Assembly: GCA_934045905.1 (NCBI GenBank)
Contig: OW203762.1
Span: 25,576,345-25,640,344 of the forward strand
Direction of reading: 5' to 3'
DNA length: 64,000 nucleotides
Origin: Leuctra nigra
Taxonomy: Eukaryota > Arthropoda > Insecta > Plecoptera > Leuctridae
Positions 22,764 to 36,233 of this stretch are shown here, one piece after another (the first letter of the stretch is position 1; the number at the start of each line of letters is the position of its first letter). The notes beneath the pieces were generated by a model. The model was given only the letters and a program-made list of their open reading frames with translations. It searched no databases and was not told the origin of the DNA. The position numbers and the translations under genes are program-made.

Positions 22764-25700
22764 ATGACAGCAAATGTCAAAAGTAATCAATCTCCTCTAC
22801 CAGAGACTAAATTGCCAAGTTGTTGGCATGATGATGTTAGAATGAATTCTTTATATGCACCCTTTCGTGAACGTAATGTCAATCCTTTGGACTGGGATTC
22901 GAAACACAAATTTTGGAGTACTTTGATTAATGATTGGTGCACCTACAAATCCTCGCCGGCCTTCACACTTGTCGATTTAAAAACGGCTTTTCTACGAGAC
23001 GGCAGGTCTCCATTGTGCTTTCCATCAATAATTGAAACAATGCTTTGGTACGTTATTTTAAGGAAACTATGATGATGTGCTTTGTAATTTGTTTTCATTC
23101 TCAATGTGCAATTACCTACTTCGTTACACGTAGTAGGTAGTAGGTACTACCTACAAAATGGGACTTTTGTCTATGATCATTATATTTTGCTCCTACCTAC
23201 AGGCTGTTTATAATTTTCATTTTCTTTTCAGCAATAATGACTTGTGTGTGTATTCTGATTTTATAACGGTACCGCCAGAAAAAACATGGACAGCGTGGAC
23301 CATGGACCTTCTGGTCAAAAAGCCACTAGTATGGTCCTTCAACAAAGTGAAGGATTCATTAGTATCTACGCCGCCAAAAGATGAAGAACAGTATGTGAAT
23401 TTAATTGCGGCTAAAGTATGTACTCTACTATTCTTTCTTCGGTTTAAATTTGTGAGATTTTAATACTGCCGATACCAAAAAGCAGCCAGCTACCAAACAA
23501 CATTTTTGATATACTATTGTATTTGGAATCAGCAGTCATTTATATCCATTTGGCTTGTTAAGTAGACCTCGTAAGACCATAGTAAGTCCAAACTTGGGTT
23601 GAATTGTTGATTTAACCAATGGCAGAGCAGAGTTTGAACCTACTATTATTTAATTAGGTAGTACAATTATACCTCTATATTGGCCAGCTAGTTGAAAAGG
23701 CTTGTTGGTGTTGCATCTCTTTTTAAAATTCAATGAATCATCTGACAGCATGTTTGTTTGATTAGGTACCTAGTTAAGAACTGGTGGTAATTAAGCACTA
23801 CATAGTTCTTGTATTTGTATAATGAATAGAGGTATTTAATTTGTTTCAGAGTCAAGGAGAGGCATTACTCGCTGCAGTTAACGAGGATAGTAGAGATAAG
23901 TTATTTCAACTGGACGAACTGACAAGCATATTTGCAGAGAAGACTGGTTCAATTAAAGATATCACAATTGCAATTCACTGGCTGCGACGGACAGGCAAAG
24001 CTGTCATCACCACGTCTACCGAGGGTAATTGCGTGCTTGTTAAATTTGCTAGCTCCACGGAGAAGAAGGCAGTCGTCTCAGAAGTGGACTTGGTAGTTGA
24101 TGCCTTAAAGCGTAACGAGAAGAAACTTGTGCAAACCTTGGAGCGGCTCGAAGCTGAGAAAAGAGCAGCGGAGGATGATGCACGGACGTACATAAAGAAA
24201 GGAATGCGGGAAGTGGTGAGTTGAAACTTTTTGTTTGTTTATAGCCTAGGTACCAACCTAGATAAAATATAATATTGTTTTTTTTTGCGTTTTGCTCGTA
24301 TTTAAACTTTTGCGCTTTCATTCACAATTAAACCAAACCTGAAAATGTAGTACAGTAAGTAGTAGGGTAGTAGGTACCTAACATTTCAATTTTTTGTAAC
24401 TGATAGGTGGTACCTACATTCAATTTTTCATGGTGCAGAAAGTTGGAAGCCAATTAGGGTAGTCTTATCATTACTTTTTCTAGTAGGTATATCTATTTTT
24501 GAAATTGCAGCACAAATAAAAATAATAGCAAACACACTTATCACCCCCGAGAAAATTGAAAATGTAATTCTTAAAAAATTTAAATTTTAAATCTCTTGTG
24601 ACATTTTGGCGGGAAAAATGATGTGTTGTTTAGTATGAAGATAATTATAGGTAGGTTATTTTTAAGTCCCCAATAATGTGTTACCATGGTGACTTTGCTG
24701 CCATCATGGCAATGCACTTAGAATTACCTATGATGTCAATTTCGATATTACAGGGGCCAAAAAAAGTATTTCCTAATACGTACGATCTTTGGCATTATCT
24801 TTCATTAAACATGGTGTTTTTGGTATTAAATCAAAAGGTTATATGTATTTAGCCTATTATAATACATTTCGTGAATCCAGCCCCAGGTCTAAAAATAATG
24901 TTAGGTAAAAATACTGTCTTATATTTTAAAATTTAAAGATATCTAGTACCTAGGTTTATTATTCTTTCTAAATCAGTTACTACTTTACTTGACAACTATT
25001 CCTCCCAGAACATAAATAGGTACAGTAATAGATTCTCTGGGTTCATGAGATCTTCCCCTATTCTTGTGAATAAATGTTTGAAACCGTCAGCAGTTTTAGG
25101 TAGGTAGTTAGGTATTTTGAAAAAGTGGACAATTAGGCCTTAGCTTTCACCTTTTTTCAACTGAATGCTTGCAAGCAGGCGCGTAGGAAGGGGTGGGGGG
25201 ATTATCCCCCCCCCCCACTCGAGCTGGCTAACCCCCCATTCACCATACAAAATTAAGTTTAGTGACCAAGAATTACTTAAAAATTGTTAAATTCTAAAAA
25301 AATCGTCCTGCGGGGCAAAAATAGGAAGTTATTTGTTGTAATTTGAGCAGTCCCCGAATCAATTTTAAAATGTTTATTCGAAAAAGTGCCCTGCGGGGTA
25401 ACAATTGGAGTTGTTTTTGCTTCAGTTTGTGCATTTTAAAGCCCCAGAATCACTTTTACTGGGATCAATCCTAAAAAGCGCCCTGTGGGGCTAAAACTGG
25501 GGAGTACAGCCCCCCAGACCCCCTTTCCTGGTGTCGCAATCTGGAATCCCCCCCCAGGCGCGTAGCAAGGGGGGGGGGGGAGTGGGGGTCAATGACCCCC
25601 CACTTTTCATCTTGACACCCCCAGATATCACCCCCCAGATATATAAAAATGTTGATAAAGAGATGCAAAAATGCACAGATTTGCTCCATTATGAGATGAG

Positions 25701-28700
25701 GTTGAATTCTCAAATTTTTACAAGTATTGCCAAACTAAATGAATGAACAGAGGTAATATCCAATGAGACAGTGACTCATTTTTCCAACTTGATCATCCTC
25801 ATGAACACAGTTTAATAATTAGACGATAAACTATTTGATACCAAAACACATACAGATTTTGCTTATTACTGTTGCTTATTGCAACCTTTTTCAAAGGAAT
25901 TCCAAAATCGATTCATAATAGTACTCTTTTACTAGAAATTCAAAAAATTCCCTTCATTTGGGGATTTTATCAATTAACAAAATTTATAGATGTTTGCATT
26001 TTGTCTAAAGTTTTCACAAGAATATAGCATATCACACACACACATTTTAAATGACTTGGAAATGGATAGCAAAATAGGTTCAAATCCAATTCTTTTGTAT
26101 CAAAACGCAAAAAAATGCCCTGCGGGGCCAATGGGTTTTCTATAAAAACAAATAGTTACAGATCATAGACCTATCACATTTATTTAAAGTTTCCACAGGA
26201 TAATGCATATGACACATTTTAAATTTCTTTAAAATGGATGCCAAATTAGGTTCAAATTCGATTCTTTTGTATCAAAAACTAAAAAAAAAACCCTGCGGGG
26301 CCAATGGGGTTTCTAAAGAAACATATAGTTACTTACAAATTATATCGCATTTGTCTAAAGTTTCCACAGGATAATGCATTATCACACATTTTAAATTTCT
26401 TTGAAATGGATGCCAAAATAGCTTCAAACTCGATTATTTTATATCAAAATCTCAAAAAAGGCCCTGTGGGGCAACCCCTCCCCCCCCCCCCCCCCCCCAT
26501 GACGAAAGTAGTTTCTACGCGCCTGTGCAAACGTTAATTAGTTCCAAAACAAGTATTCTTAAAAATTTGCCTCCTGGGTTTACCCAGCTTCTTTTAATGT
26601 TAGTATTGTTCTGAACTCCATTTAGGTAGTTGCATTAGCCAGAGTTTGTAACGTACTGTATGTACACCAGCCAAAATGTTTGACTTGCTAAAAAATCTTG
26701 CCTTTTTGAAAAGATCTTATCCAGATCTGGTAAGATCTTGCCAAGTTCCTGCTAGAACTGCTAGAATTTGGTCTTACTGCTATCTATTTAACATGGTAGT
26801 GACACCGTATCAATTGATACGAGACGTCAAGGAAATTTTGAATAGAACGTTTAGAATATTTAGAACGAAATTTTACTCTGTAAGGGACAAGATCTTGCAA
26901 AGGTTTTTCAACAGGGGGCTGGATGCACAAAAAGTATTATTTGCTTATTACCTATTATTGCGTATTAATATTATCTTTTAATTGAATACCGAAAACACTG
27001 TAGGTTTTCTTGAATAAGAAAATGGTAACCACATGGTAGCCTATAGAAAGGTGTGGGAATAGATAAATCTGACAGCGGTAATCCAAAGTCATCCAATCTC
27101 ATATTTAGTACAGTTATTACAAGTATTAATAATACGAAATATTTATCCATACGCATTTACCAGTTAAATATTCATCCTAGAAAAGTGATTTGCCTATTAT
27201 TTATAGCCTTGAAACATTTTCCTCCTACCTCTTAGACTTTTTCTCCTGTTGATGACGTCATATTCCAGAAGCCAGTAGGTAGTTGATTTTAATGAAAGAC
27301 AAAAGATAATGCCTGTGAGCAGATAATAATACTTTTTGTGAATCCAGACCCAGGGTGGAATTCGTTAGGCACTTCCTAATGTCGTGTGAAATTGAGAAAT
27401 GAGAATAGATGATGCTTAGTGCTTTATGAGCATCCCTCACTTGCTGGACATTTCACTTCTTAATTTAAGGTCAATCTGGATAACAGGGAACCCCCAGGGA
27501 ACCCCTAAATTGTGATAAACATGATTTTCTTTTGAATACCAAAATCATAGTTTATTTTATTTTTGAAGTGTTCGTGCAATATTTGAAATTTCATAATTTT
27601 TATATTCTTTACAAGGAGAAATTTTCATTTTTTGGAGATTTTTTTTTAACAGAATTCATGATTTAATATTTTTGAATGGAACGGAAATTTTGAAGTTGGC
27701 ACTTTACCAGGTACAAATGAAGCTTAGCAGAAAATTAAAAATTAAGCTTATTTTCTTACTGTTCCTATAGGTAGGTACCTACAGTAAGAAAATAATAAAT
27801 GTAAACTAAATTTTCCCATCACTATCCATCAGCGTTTTATGAAATTAGCTTTTCAGTTGGCATGCTGTGTTTTGCATTGCATCAATTATTTATGATGGGA
27901 ATAATCGCCAATTATAACTCCTTCTTATTGAATATCAATGATTCGACCTTTCAACATAACTTAAACCTTTTCAAGGAAGTGGTGTATTGTCGCTACTAAA
28001 TTAAGGCACTGAATTCTATTATCAAGTCGATTCAGATTCATATAATTTCTTACTATACTTGACTATTGAGGTCAAAAGTTTTAATGGCGTCGTGTGTGGT
28101 TTCGAAATTATTCGTAGATTTAAGAGCCTTAAATCTTTAAGGGCCACAGGATAAGTGCAAAAAGCACTGTGAAGGGTAAACAAGCTCTAGGGGATGAGTA
28201 GGTGATGAGTAGGTGATGAGTAAATGAGACAGAGATTTATTATCTCATTTGTTTTAAAAATCGTAGAATATTTTAAATAGGTAATAAATGCGAATCAAAA
28301 CTTCTTTATGTAGGTTGATACGTTTCCATTCAAAGATATTTTCGCGTTTGTTAAAAAAATATTTGTGTATTTTATTTTACACATTTTCTAAATATGAACT
28401 CGTTCTCTTCATTTGTGCACTTGATTGTGCTGCTAAATTCGTGCTGTGTAAAATCGCTCTCTACACTTTTAATAAAAACCAACTTGCTGTTCTCTCATTG
28501 TATTACTCTGTCGTGATTTGTTTTATTATATGACGTGACATAAAGACTATATCAATGTTATTTTAATAACTTTGTTGACTTGGTTCATACAACATGTTTG
28601 TTAACGAACTGCTAATAAACAACACCTATAATATTAATCAAACTCACACACCTTTCAATCTTTAATTAAACAACGCTTATTGGAAAGTAAGTTATTATCT

Positions 28701-31700
28701 AATTAGAATTGAATGGCAACTATGTAATAGCGTCATTCCCATCTTCAGCCTACATACACTTATTCCTGGGAATGGTTTCGCGAAGGACATAAGTAGTAAA
28801 TTTGTACATGACACTCACGATTGTTCTATTGTTGACAAGATCATTCTTCGGCGTAGAATGAACCCCCTCACAAAAACGTCTTGCCTTACCCAACAACCAA
28901 TGACGAACATTTGCATTGAACTATAGACTCTCCTAATCTATTTTGAATTTATTCATATTTTTTATTTTTTATCATCTGACTTTTAAAAACGCGGCATTGT
29001 CGGAAAGAGAAAAAATTATGATCTTGAAATTATTCTCTTGACATTGACATTCATCCCAGCTATTTCCAGAATTGACTCAAATGATGATAATAATAATATT
29101 ATTGTTGTTGCCATAACAGGCAAGTTCGTGTTTTATGCTGCCTCATTACTAATTTGTTTACGAGGTTAGAGAGCACTTTAAAAGTTTGAGATAGTTGCTA
29201 TTGTTTCTATGCCGATAAGAATAACATGTTCAAGCATTAGATAAAGCACATGTCCACTCAATGGCCCTAACAATGCCGATCACGCCAGTTATGATTGATC
29301 CACGTGAACATTATTAATTCAAACAAACATGATAGAATGCAGATCTACGTATGCAGTTAAAGAAGCAATGTCATGACCATCTGAATCAAACGAAATGAAA
29401 GTAAAAATCGGACACTTTCAGTTCTTAAAAAGTATTTCACAATTTCTCTGCTTCATTAGTTGAGCTCGAGTTAAATTGGGTTAATGACTTTTATTATAAC
29501 ACTTACCTAGTTACTGTGAAATCGGATGATATTATTACAATATGATCACGATGACGCGGAGTGACTAGAAGACCGTCTTGTTCTGTCTGGCAAGATCATA
29601 ACAGAGAGCACTGGTAACTCGCGTGTTGTCGGCACGTAATGAATTGCTATACTGACTGATTATATCAAGTGAGTGGTGTTCTTTGCCTCTTGCTAGTGCT
29701 GGCCAAGAAGGTTCTTGCTAGCTGGTCACATTTTCATGAGTGCTCTTTAACTTTTAATCGCTGCACAGGCATTTGTCGTATACATACATTATTGAATTTG
29801 AAATATACTTCGAAATATGAATTTGAAATTGAATTGAAATAAAAATGTTGTTGTAATCGCGAAGTCTGGATCATTTAGGGAATTCGTGATGTCAAAAATT
29901 AGAGCACCAAATAAGTTTTGAATTGGATTCTTATAATTTTCGGATTAAAAATTATTTGGCAATGCTGCGTCAAGTAAAAATGGTACGTCACGAATCATTT
30001 ACAACAAAAAATTTAATGAATAATTATAAAGGTAATTATAGTGTATCTGTACTCACAGAGGAATAGGATTTGGAACATGTTTGAAAATAAATCAAGAGCA
30101 CTCATCCCGACTGGGATTCGAACCCAGATCCGCGGATTACACATCATGCGTTACAGTGTCGCATTCTTTAGCAACAGGTGGGGTTGTTGACTTTCGTGTC
30201 GACTAATGAAGAAGGTAATTGTAGTTTACTGAGAATTGGGTGATGTAAGAAGTTATTATTACGTAGTATCCTCTCCAAGGTTTCAATTCGCCAAATCGTA
30301 ATATGTACTTTGTATTTTAGTATTTTGACAAGAGCACGTCATTTTTAAATAATGGGAAAACAAATATAAATTACGCCAATGCATGTCTATTTTCTATTAA
30401 AGTATTCGTCTATTTATTTTTTTAAACTTCTCAAACTAATTAGTCACATTCTCGAGATATTTTCATTCCATATTCCTTTTGCGCCTCCAGCAACAGTCGT
30501 AAAGAAACCAATTAATCGTTTTATTTTAATTTTTAATATACCTTGGTAGGCTAGGTAAAATTATCACGAAGTAGTGCCTTACTGATAAACCTTGACGAAA
30601 AAGGACATCAGCTTTTGAGATCACGTCACGTCTGTATTCTACCCCGCTGAGACCGCTGTGAAGAAGGTCCACATTTCCACATTTCCGATTGATTTGATTT
30701 CAGGCCAAAAGCTCTCTGCGCAAGAAGAAGGCGCTAGAAAAGAGCATCAATAACCGTGTCGCAGCTCTTGACAATCTTCAAATGCTGTTGAGTCGTGTCA
30801 AAGAGGCGATGGTCGACGGAGAGGTTATTATATTTCATATGATTATTTCATTGATACGATATTATGTTGATCTATTGTTTGTTATTGTTTCAAAACTTAA
30901 TTTGTTATTGAATAAACAATGTGGACTATAACTTGAAAAGGCACCATCATCCTCATCTGCATTTTCATTTTAATTTGTCCAAAGAAATTTGCCGTACATT
31001 ACGAAATTAATACTTTCAAAACTGTTAATGATTTGTGTGCTCTAAACTTTCTGACAACAAATATTTGAAGAGCACAGCTATTTGTAAAACCATAAGCATT
31101 ATTACGAGAAAGGAATCTCCCCAAATCATCGCCCAAACAACTTAAAAAATAATCGGTCAAAACAAAGCATTAGAAAATACTGTGTGCAACTGACGTATAA
31201 TTACTTACTTGATGACATCGACCGACGTAACGTAACTATCTACTTTCAATCAACCCTGCAGCAATGTGTTCATCCACAGGTAATGGAAGCTTACAAGATG
31301 GGAGTAGCAGCTCTGAAAGCAACCTTCAAAGAAGCAGACATCACAGAAGACACTGCAGCAGACACTGTCACCGACATAGAGGAGGTAAAAAGAGAGATAA
31401 TGTTTTTCACTCGCCGATCGTACGTTTCTCTGCAGATTAAATTTCACCTTGGAGACCTCAAGACAATTTCAATGCGCCTCCGGCGAGTTTCTTAGTTGAT
31501 TTAGTGTACCTGACTGTATTATTAAATTAGGTAATTGCGTTTTAATGATACGAAAAGTGTTGATGTATGTATTAATGTGTGACAGAATAAATCCATGGTT
31601 GGCCAAATGTTCTTGAAAATTTAAACCGGTGAGGGGGAAGAGTGTAATGATATGCTAACTTATTATGAAAACATTTACCCAGCATAGGTACATATTTTAG

Positions 31701-34700
31701 TGCTGACTAATGTAATTTATTTAAAAACGTACTATTTCTCACTGCTCTCCAAGGACACAACTATAATATTTTGCAAGCATTTTTGTTTAGGGATGCAGAT
31801 TTTAGCATATGAAAGTTTAATTTTTTATGTAAAATTAATTAAATTATGAATGAGCTTTTCATTAGGTAAAGTTACTGTACAATTTACCTGAGAATGTGAC
31901 GCAATTTTATTGATTATCAAAATTGACTCTCAAATGTTTTGGATTTTCCACTAGAATATTATATTTGATCACACCCAGAATGGGAAACATAATAATACCA
32001 GAAGTCAACAATTCCTCAAAACTTGATTTTTACATTACCTCATTATTTTATAACAAATTTACTTCTGTTGATATTTATTCGAAAAACTGAGTCAAGACAG
32101 TGGTTGTTACAGCAAATGGATGCTCGAAATATATATTCGGTAGGTTGACTACCTAAATATTGATGAAACATTTTGTTGTTGTTATTTTCAGTTAAAGGTA
32201 CCTACTTTGAAAATAACTGTTCTCAATAAAATTGCGTAGTTTTTCATGATTATAGAATTAGATTCCCTATGTGTGCATGTTCGTGCATATTGTGGCAAAA
32301 CAGATTCAAGTTAGAGTTTAGTCAAGTTTAAACCCGAATTGTTGTGATTTAGGCCACTTTTTAACACCCTGATAACACCCTGATCCTGACCCTTTTTCAG
32401 ATTGTTGTCACCTCTCCATCGCATGTAGTCATTCAACTTTCATGCACATTGAATTATATGTTTGGATGTGTAACAAATGATTCAGTTTTGTGCGAAGAAT
32501 ATATACATTTGTATATTACTAGTATTGTGTTAAGTCAAAATTCCTAATGAATGAAATGAGACATGTCCAAAACCATGACAGTAAATAAACCAACAAACAT
32601 TTTCCTGGGGCTATGCACCTCAGACCAGACCTGCTGGGTGTGATGTGATGGGTGAACCAATAAAAAATTAAGAAATCAATGTACACTTTAGGGGAAAAAA
32701 AATCACATGAAAATAAAATAATCCTAAAAATCAAAAGAATAAAAAAGAATTTTAAAAAAATCACATAAATCTATCAAATAATCATAATTTTTTATTTTTT
32801 TTTGAAAATCAAAAAAATTAGGTCTTAGGTAAAATGGCGAGTTGTTTACGTCTTGACTTGGTGGCCCTCCCCATAAGCCACCCATTAATCTGTTTCTATA
32901 TTTTCCCGCTTTTGAAATATGGACACCCTAATTTAGTAACTACTTCTTTTCCATTTCATAAATTCTATACTTTCTTGTTTTGCAGGTTCTTGACATACAC
33001 AACAGTATTCAGGACACTCTATCACAGCAGATAGGCGTGCCTGGAGATGAAGATTTGGAGGATGAATTAGAAATGCTGCTGCGAACCGACAAGTCATCGA
33101 TTCCTCCCCCCGATGCGGGATCTCCGACTCAGCCACCCAAGAAAACCCCCGCAGAGCAAGACTTGGAACAACGCTTTAAAGAACTGAGACTGCCAAGTAA
33201 GTTCCATCTCCAGTTTTTAGTTTCACATTCCTGACCCTTGATAGTAATAGTATGTACATTTTCTCACATTTCTATTTGAATTAAATAACATTATATTTTA
33301 ATTCTTATTTGTTTGATAGTTTTAGTATGGTATTGTAGGTACACTTGGCCAAACAAAACTTGAACGTTCAATAAATCTGATAGGCTGATAAATGTAAGAT
33401 CGCACCATCAGAAGTCAGTCTAAGCGATCTCATTGTCTCACTCTAGTAGGTGACCTCACATTTAAATTATAATAACAAGCTTTGATTGGTTATGGGACAT
33501 AACCAGCAGTCATTCAAATTTGGTCAACGTTCAAGTTTTGTTTGGCCGAGTGTACATAGTACCTACATAATATTGCATAATTAAAATGGTATTTTATTAG
33601 AAATGGAAATAACACAAACATGTAGGTACTGTGAAAAGGGACAATTAGACTTGTAATGTGTTTTAATTTTGTACTTAGTAATTTGATTTTGATCAGATAT
33701 TGATGTAATGTCGTCAACACAAGATTTATTTTAAATAAGATTAAATTATCATTTCATTTTGAGATGTTATTAAGTTTTGGTAGGAAAATATAGAAACTAC
33801 TAAAAATATGTAACTAGGAAACCAGTTTGATTAACGCATTGATGTGCAACATCTCCAGCCAAACTTGATCCACTAAATCAACTAGTTATATTATTTCTAT
33901 TTTCCATTTCAACTTTCCATTTTCCAAACTCTAGGATAGTGAATATAACAGTGATTTTGGTACTTTTCGATACATCTCTTGCGGAAGGTATTTTAAAACT
34001 CTTAAAACGGCAAGTCTGTAAATACTTGACCGATTAGGCTGAAAATGTGTAAATGAGATGATGTAATCGATTACTTAATCGGAACATTTTAACATTCAAC
34101 CAGGGGCAGTCTGGGATGAGGCAAAGGGCCAGGGACGACGCTAGGATTTTTATACAGGGGGGGCCTAGGTAGGGCAATAAACTTTTTAGGGGGGGCAAAC
34201 GTATTTTCACATGTATATTTTCAATTGTGGCGTGGGGATCAGGCGCGTAGGAACAAAATTTGCAAGGGGGGGAATAATATGTAAAATAACTTGAGCTGGA
34301 GATACTAGTGTCTATGAAGACAATGAGGGGTCTGGGGGGAGGGCCCCCCAGTAAAATGCAGGTTCGGGGCGCACAACCCCGGAAAATTTTTGAATTTCAG
34401 ACATCAATTTGGTGCATTTCTATGCAATTTTAACACTTTTTAAGCACATTTTTTTCTTGACACAAATATATAAGTACATAGGGAGGGGTATTGAATCAGA
34501 GAGGGGATTCTCCCCCCCATCCCCCCCCCCTTCCTACGCGCCTGGTGGAGATAATTTAAAAAACTGAAGCCTTCAAAAAATTATCCCTACACTTATTTTT
34601 ATGAACTGTCCTCCCACCATTTTTCGTCCCTTACCATTTCCCATGACTCTCCACTTTTTCCACAGCCACCTTCACTCCACTCATCCACTTCGTTCGCGGT

Positions 34701-36233
34701 CTCCCTGCCTTTCTTTTCCCTCCCATTGCTGCTCTATCTGCCTTCCTTCTCGGTATCCTCTCTTGTCCCATCCCTTTCAATCGACCAAACCATTTCAATC
34801 TCTCCTTTCCTAATTTGAAACTTAGAGTCTCCATTACAAGATCTTTCCTTATTTTGAGCTCCGTATCTTATCCAATTTTTGTCAACCCTGCTAAACTTCT
34901 TAGGAACTTCATTATGTCTGGCATACGAAAGTCGGCTATTTGCAAAACAATGTCAGCTGATGTTTTATTTGATAATTTGAACAGTGTAAAAAATTGAAGA
35001 AAGTATAGTCTTTCAAGATATTTATTTTCCCACATTTGGTTTGGGGGGGCACAAGGGGGGGCCGCGCGAATGTTTGGGGGGGCCGTGGCCCCCCCAGGCC
35101 CCCCCTTAGCGTCGTCCCTGCAAAGGGCCCAGATAAACATGAACAAAGTAAAGATAGAAAAAATGTATGTAAAATGAGTAAAAATGCTAGTTAATATGAA
35201 AAACGACAGTAAAATGTAAATAGGGGGCCCATACACGACAGGGGCCCGGGATGCGATCGCACCCGGGCCAGACCGCCACTGCTTTCAACCAAAATCGGAA
35301 GATATATTTTTTTTTTTTAACTTTCGTCTAACCATAGAGATATATTACAGAGAGGGGTAACTACTGGTTAATGCTTGACTAATTTTGAAAGATCCTTTTT
35401 CTCCATATTGGAGATATTTAATAATTCACTGCCACTGAAATGGAAAATTAATTCGGAAGGCAGTGAAAAAATTACTTTGAGCTGTCAAATTTTAAACTTA
35501 CTAGAAACACGTTTTTAACTTGAATCAGAAGACTATTACAATATTATATCTTGTTTTTACTGTACATTTATTTGTTCTGTGTTGTTTGTTACTGTGAAGT
35601 ATGCACTGAAGGTTAGTACAAAGTAACATTCAAGTCTCTTGCCAACAACATTACAATCGAGGGGGGTGCCATTTTTAAAGTAATTTTTGAAATAATCTCC
35701 AAGATGGTGGCTGAGCATGCTCAGATCTACCCTGACAATGTACATCGCATCATACCAAGGCTGGCTATCTACTTGCCCCTCTCTGTAAGTATATGAATCT
35801 CTATGGTCTAACTGAATATTTGATTGAAACCTTGTAAAAATGTGTGTGCTTATACTCCTAATGACCTTGAAAAATGTCAAATTGATTGGATCAAACTTAT
35901 TTTTTTAACCAATCAACAGATTTTGAATTAATTTTGCAAACTGCCAAGTCGGTCCTTACATGTGTGCAAAATTTTGCTCGATCGGAGAAACGGTGCAACC
36001 TCAACCTGTATACCGACTCTGACAAAAAAACAGGTTGTTGCCAAAAGAGCGAAGAATTACTTCACTTCCTCAATAAGTTTTGATTTGATTTAAGAAATGA
36101 TAGAGAAGGTAATTGCATCAGAACTTATTTGTTGATAACAATGATCCACTTCGTTTCAGATTTTCCCGCGCCACCTACGTTCGACCCGAATGCTTCCGGT
36201 CGAGATTCTGCCAAGCGCGCTACCGAGCTATGA
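22764..36233 (+). CDS. CHMP7: Charged multivesicular body protein 7
   Basis: Exons 22764-23047, 23232-23415, 23850-24215, 30704-30823, 31280-31384, 32986-33196 and 36160-36233 (TGA) join in frame to 447 aa, against about 453 in vertebrates. CHMP7 is the ESCRT-III subunit that works with LEM2 to seal the nuclear envelope and helps endosomal sorting. Residues about 1-230 match the CHMP7-specific winged-helix half (WDSKHKFWSTLINDWC; LHWLRRTGKA-like text as IAIHWLRRTGKAVITT). About 235-390 is the Snf7 coiled-coil core, basic then acidic (RNEKKLVQTLERLEAEKRAA; DEDLEDELEMLL). Residues 411-421 (QDLEQRFKELR) look like a MIT-interacting motif. The donor of exon 4, GAG|GTTATT, is weak, but it is the only one that keeps frame with VMEAYKMGV. 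Intron 3 is 6.5 kb and full of repeats. Confidence 0.94.
25176..26525. mobile_element. CAGGCGCGTAGG-family hAT elements (subfamily B), compound
   Basis: A left end CAGGCGCGTAGGAAG occurs at 25176 and a second one, CAGGCGCGTAGCAAGG, at 25555; one right end (CTACGCGCCTG) closes at 26525. No matching 8-bp duplication is seen, so this is probably a truncated copy followed by, or invaded by, another. The interior has about three tandem units of roughly 165 bases, each centred on a GCCCTGCGGGGC dyad (near 26118, 26291, 26461). Long G and C runs lie inside both ends. In CHMP7 intron 3. Confidence 0.75.
28190..28225. repeat. Short tandem repeat, GATGAGTAGGT units
   Basis: Three copies of an 11-base unit, GATGAGTAGGT, with the last copy diverging. 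It lies in CHMP7 intron 3. The surrounding 26.6-30.0 kb shows no gene or clear element. Confidence 0.7.
30105..30180 (-). repeat. tRNA-derived SINE or tRNA pseudogene
   Basis: The minus strand has a perfect T-arm (CTGGGTTCGAATCCCAG) followed by an acceptor-like TCGGGAT. The 5' half cannot fold into a proper D-arm and acceptor stem. It is best explained as a tRNA-derived repeat inside CHMP7 intron 3. Confidence 0.45.
31385..32985. other. CHMP7 intron 5, nothing recognised
   Basis: AT-rich with A/T homopolymers near 32690-32820. No inverted-repeat element, RNA gene or coding segment is supported. Confidence 0.5.
33340..33554. mobile_element. MITE, TACACTTGGCC family, copy 3
   Basis: Nearly base-for-base the same as 17520-17734, with matching ends TACACTTGGCCAAACAAAAC and GTTTTGTTTGGCCGAGTGTA. 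The two differ at only a handful of positions, so the family was active recently. In CHMP7 intron 6. Confidence 0.8.
34240..34544. mobile_element. Inner hAT-type MITE, CAGGCGCGTAGG subfamily A
   Basis: The ends CAGGCGCGTAGGAAC and CCTACGCGCCTG are flanked by GTGGGGAT and GTGGAGAT (7 of 8). The body is highly similar to 19638-19889. Innermost layer of the nest in CHMP7 intron 6. Confidence 0.88.
34630..34915 (-). mobile_element. LINE reverse transcriptase C-terminal fragment
   Basis: The minus strand encodes MKFLRSLAGLTKIGK, FKLGKERLKWFG and GKRKAGRPRTKW, in the same order as the intact ORF at 45469-46770. It is interrupted by at least one frame break. It lies inside the middle hAT element. 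Confidence 0.8.

Larger units (their letters stand above)
34130..35120. mobile_element. Middle hAT-type element of the nest
   Basis: The left end CAGGGACGACGCTAGG and the right end reading CTTAGCGTCGTCCCTG are flanked by a perfect 8-bp duplication CAAAGGGC (34122-34129 and 35121-35128). It contains a younger CAGGCGCGTAGG element and a LINE fragment. Poly-G and poly-C stretches lie inside both ends. Confidence 0.88.
34101..35281. mobile_element. Outer hAT-type element of a nest
   Basis: The left end CAGGGGCAGTCTGG and right end CCAGACCGCCACTG are imperfect inverted repeats. They are bracketed by CATTCAAC (34093-34100) and CTTTCAAC (35282-35289), a 7-of-8 target duplication. Removing the inserted element leaves only about 190 bases, so the host element is itself a MITE. 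It is the oldest layer. Confidence 0.75.

Noticed and set aside
25471..25713. 80-codon minus-strand ORF
   Set aside because: It lies across the ends and G/C tracts of CAGGCGCGTAGG-family elements; similar text at 61886-62119 is the same transposon DNA.
30105..30180. Functional tRNA gene
   Set aside because: The T-arm is perfect but the acceptor and D stems do not form.
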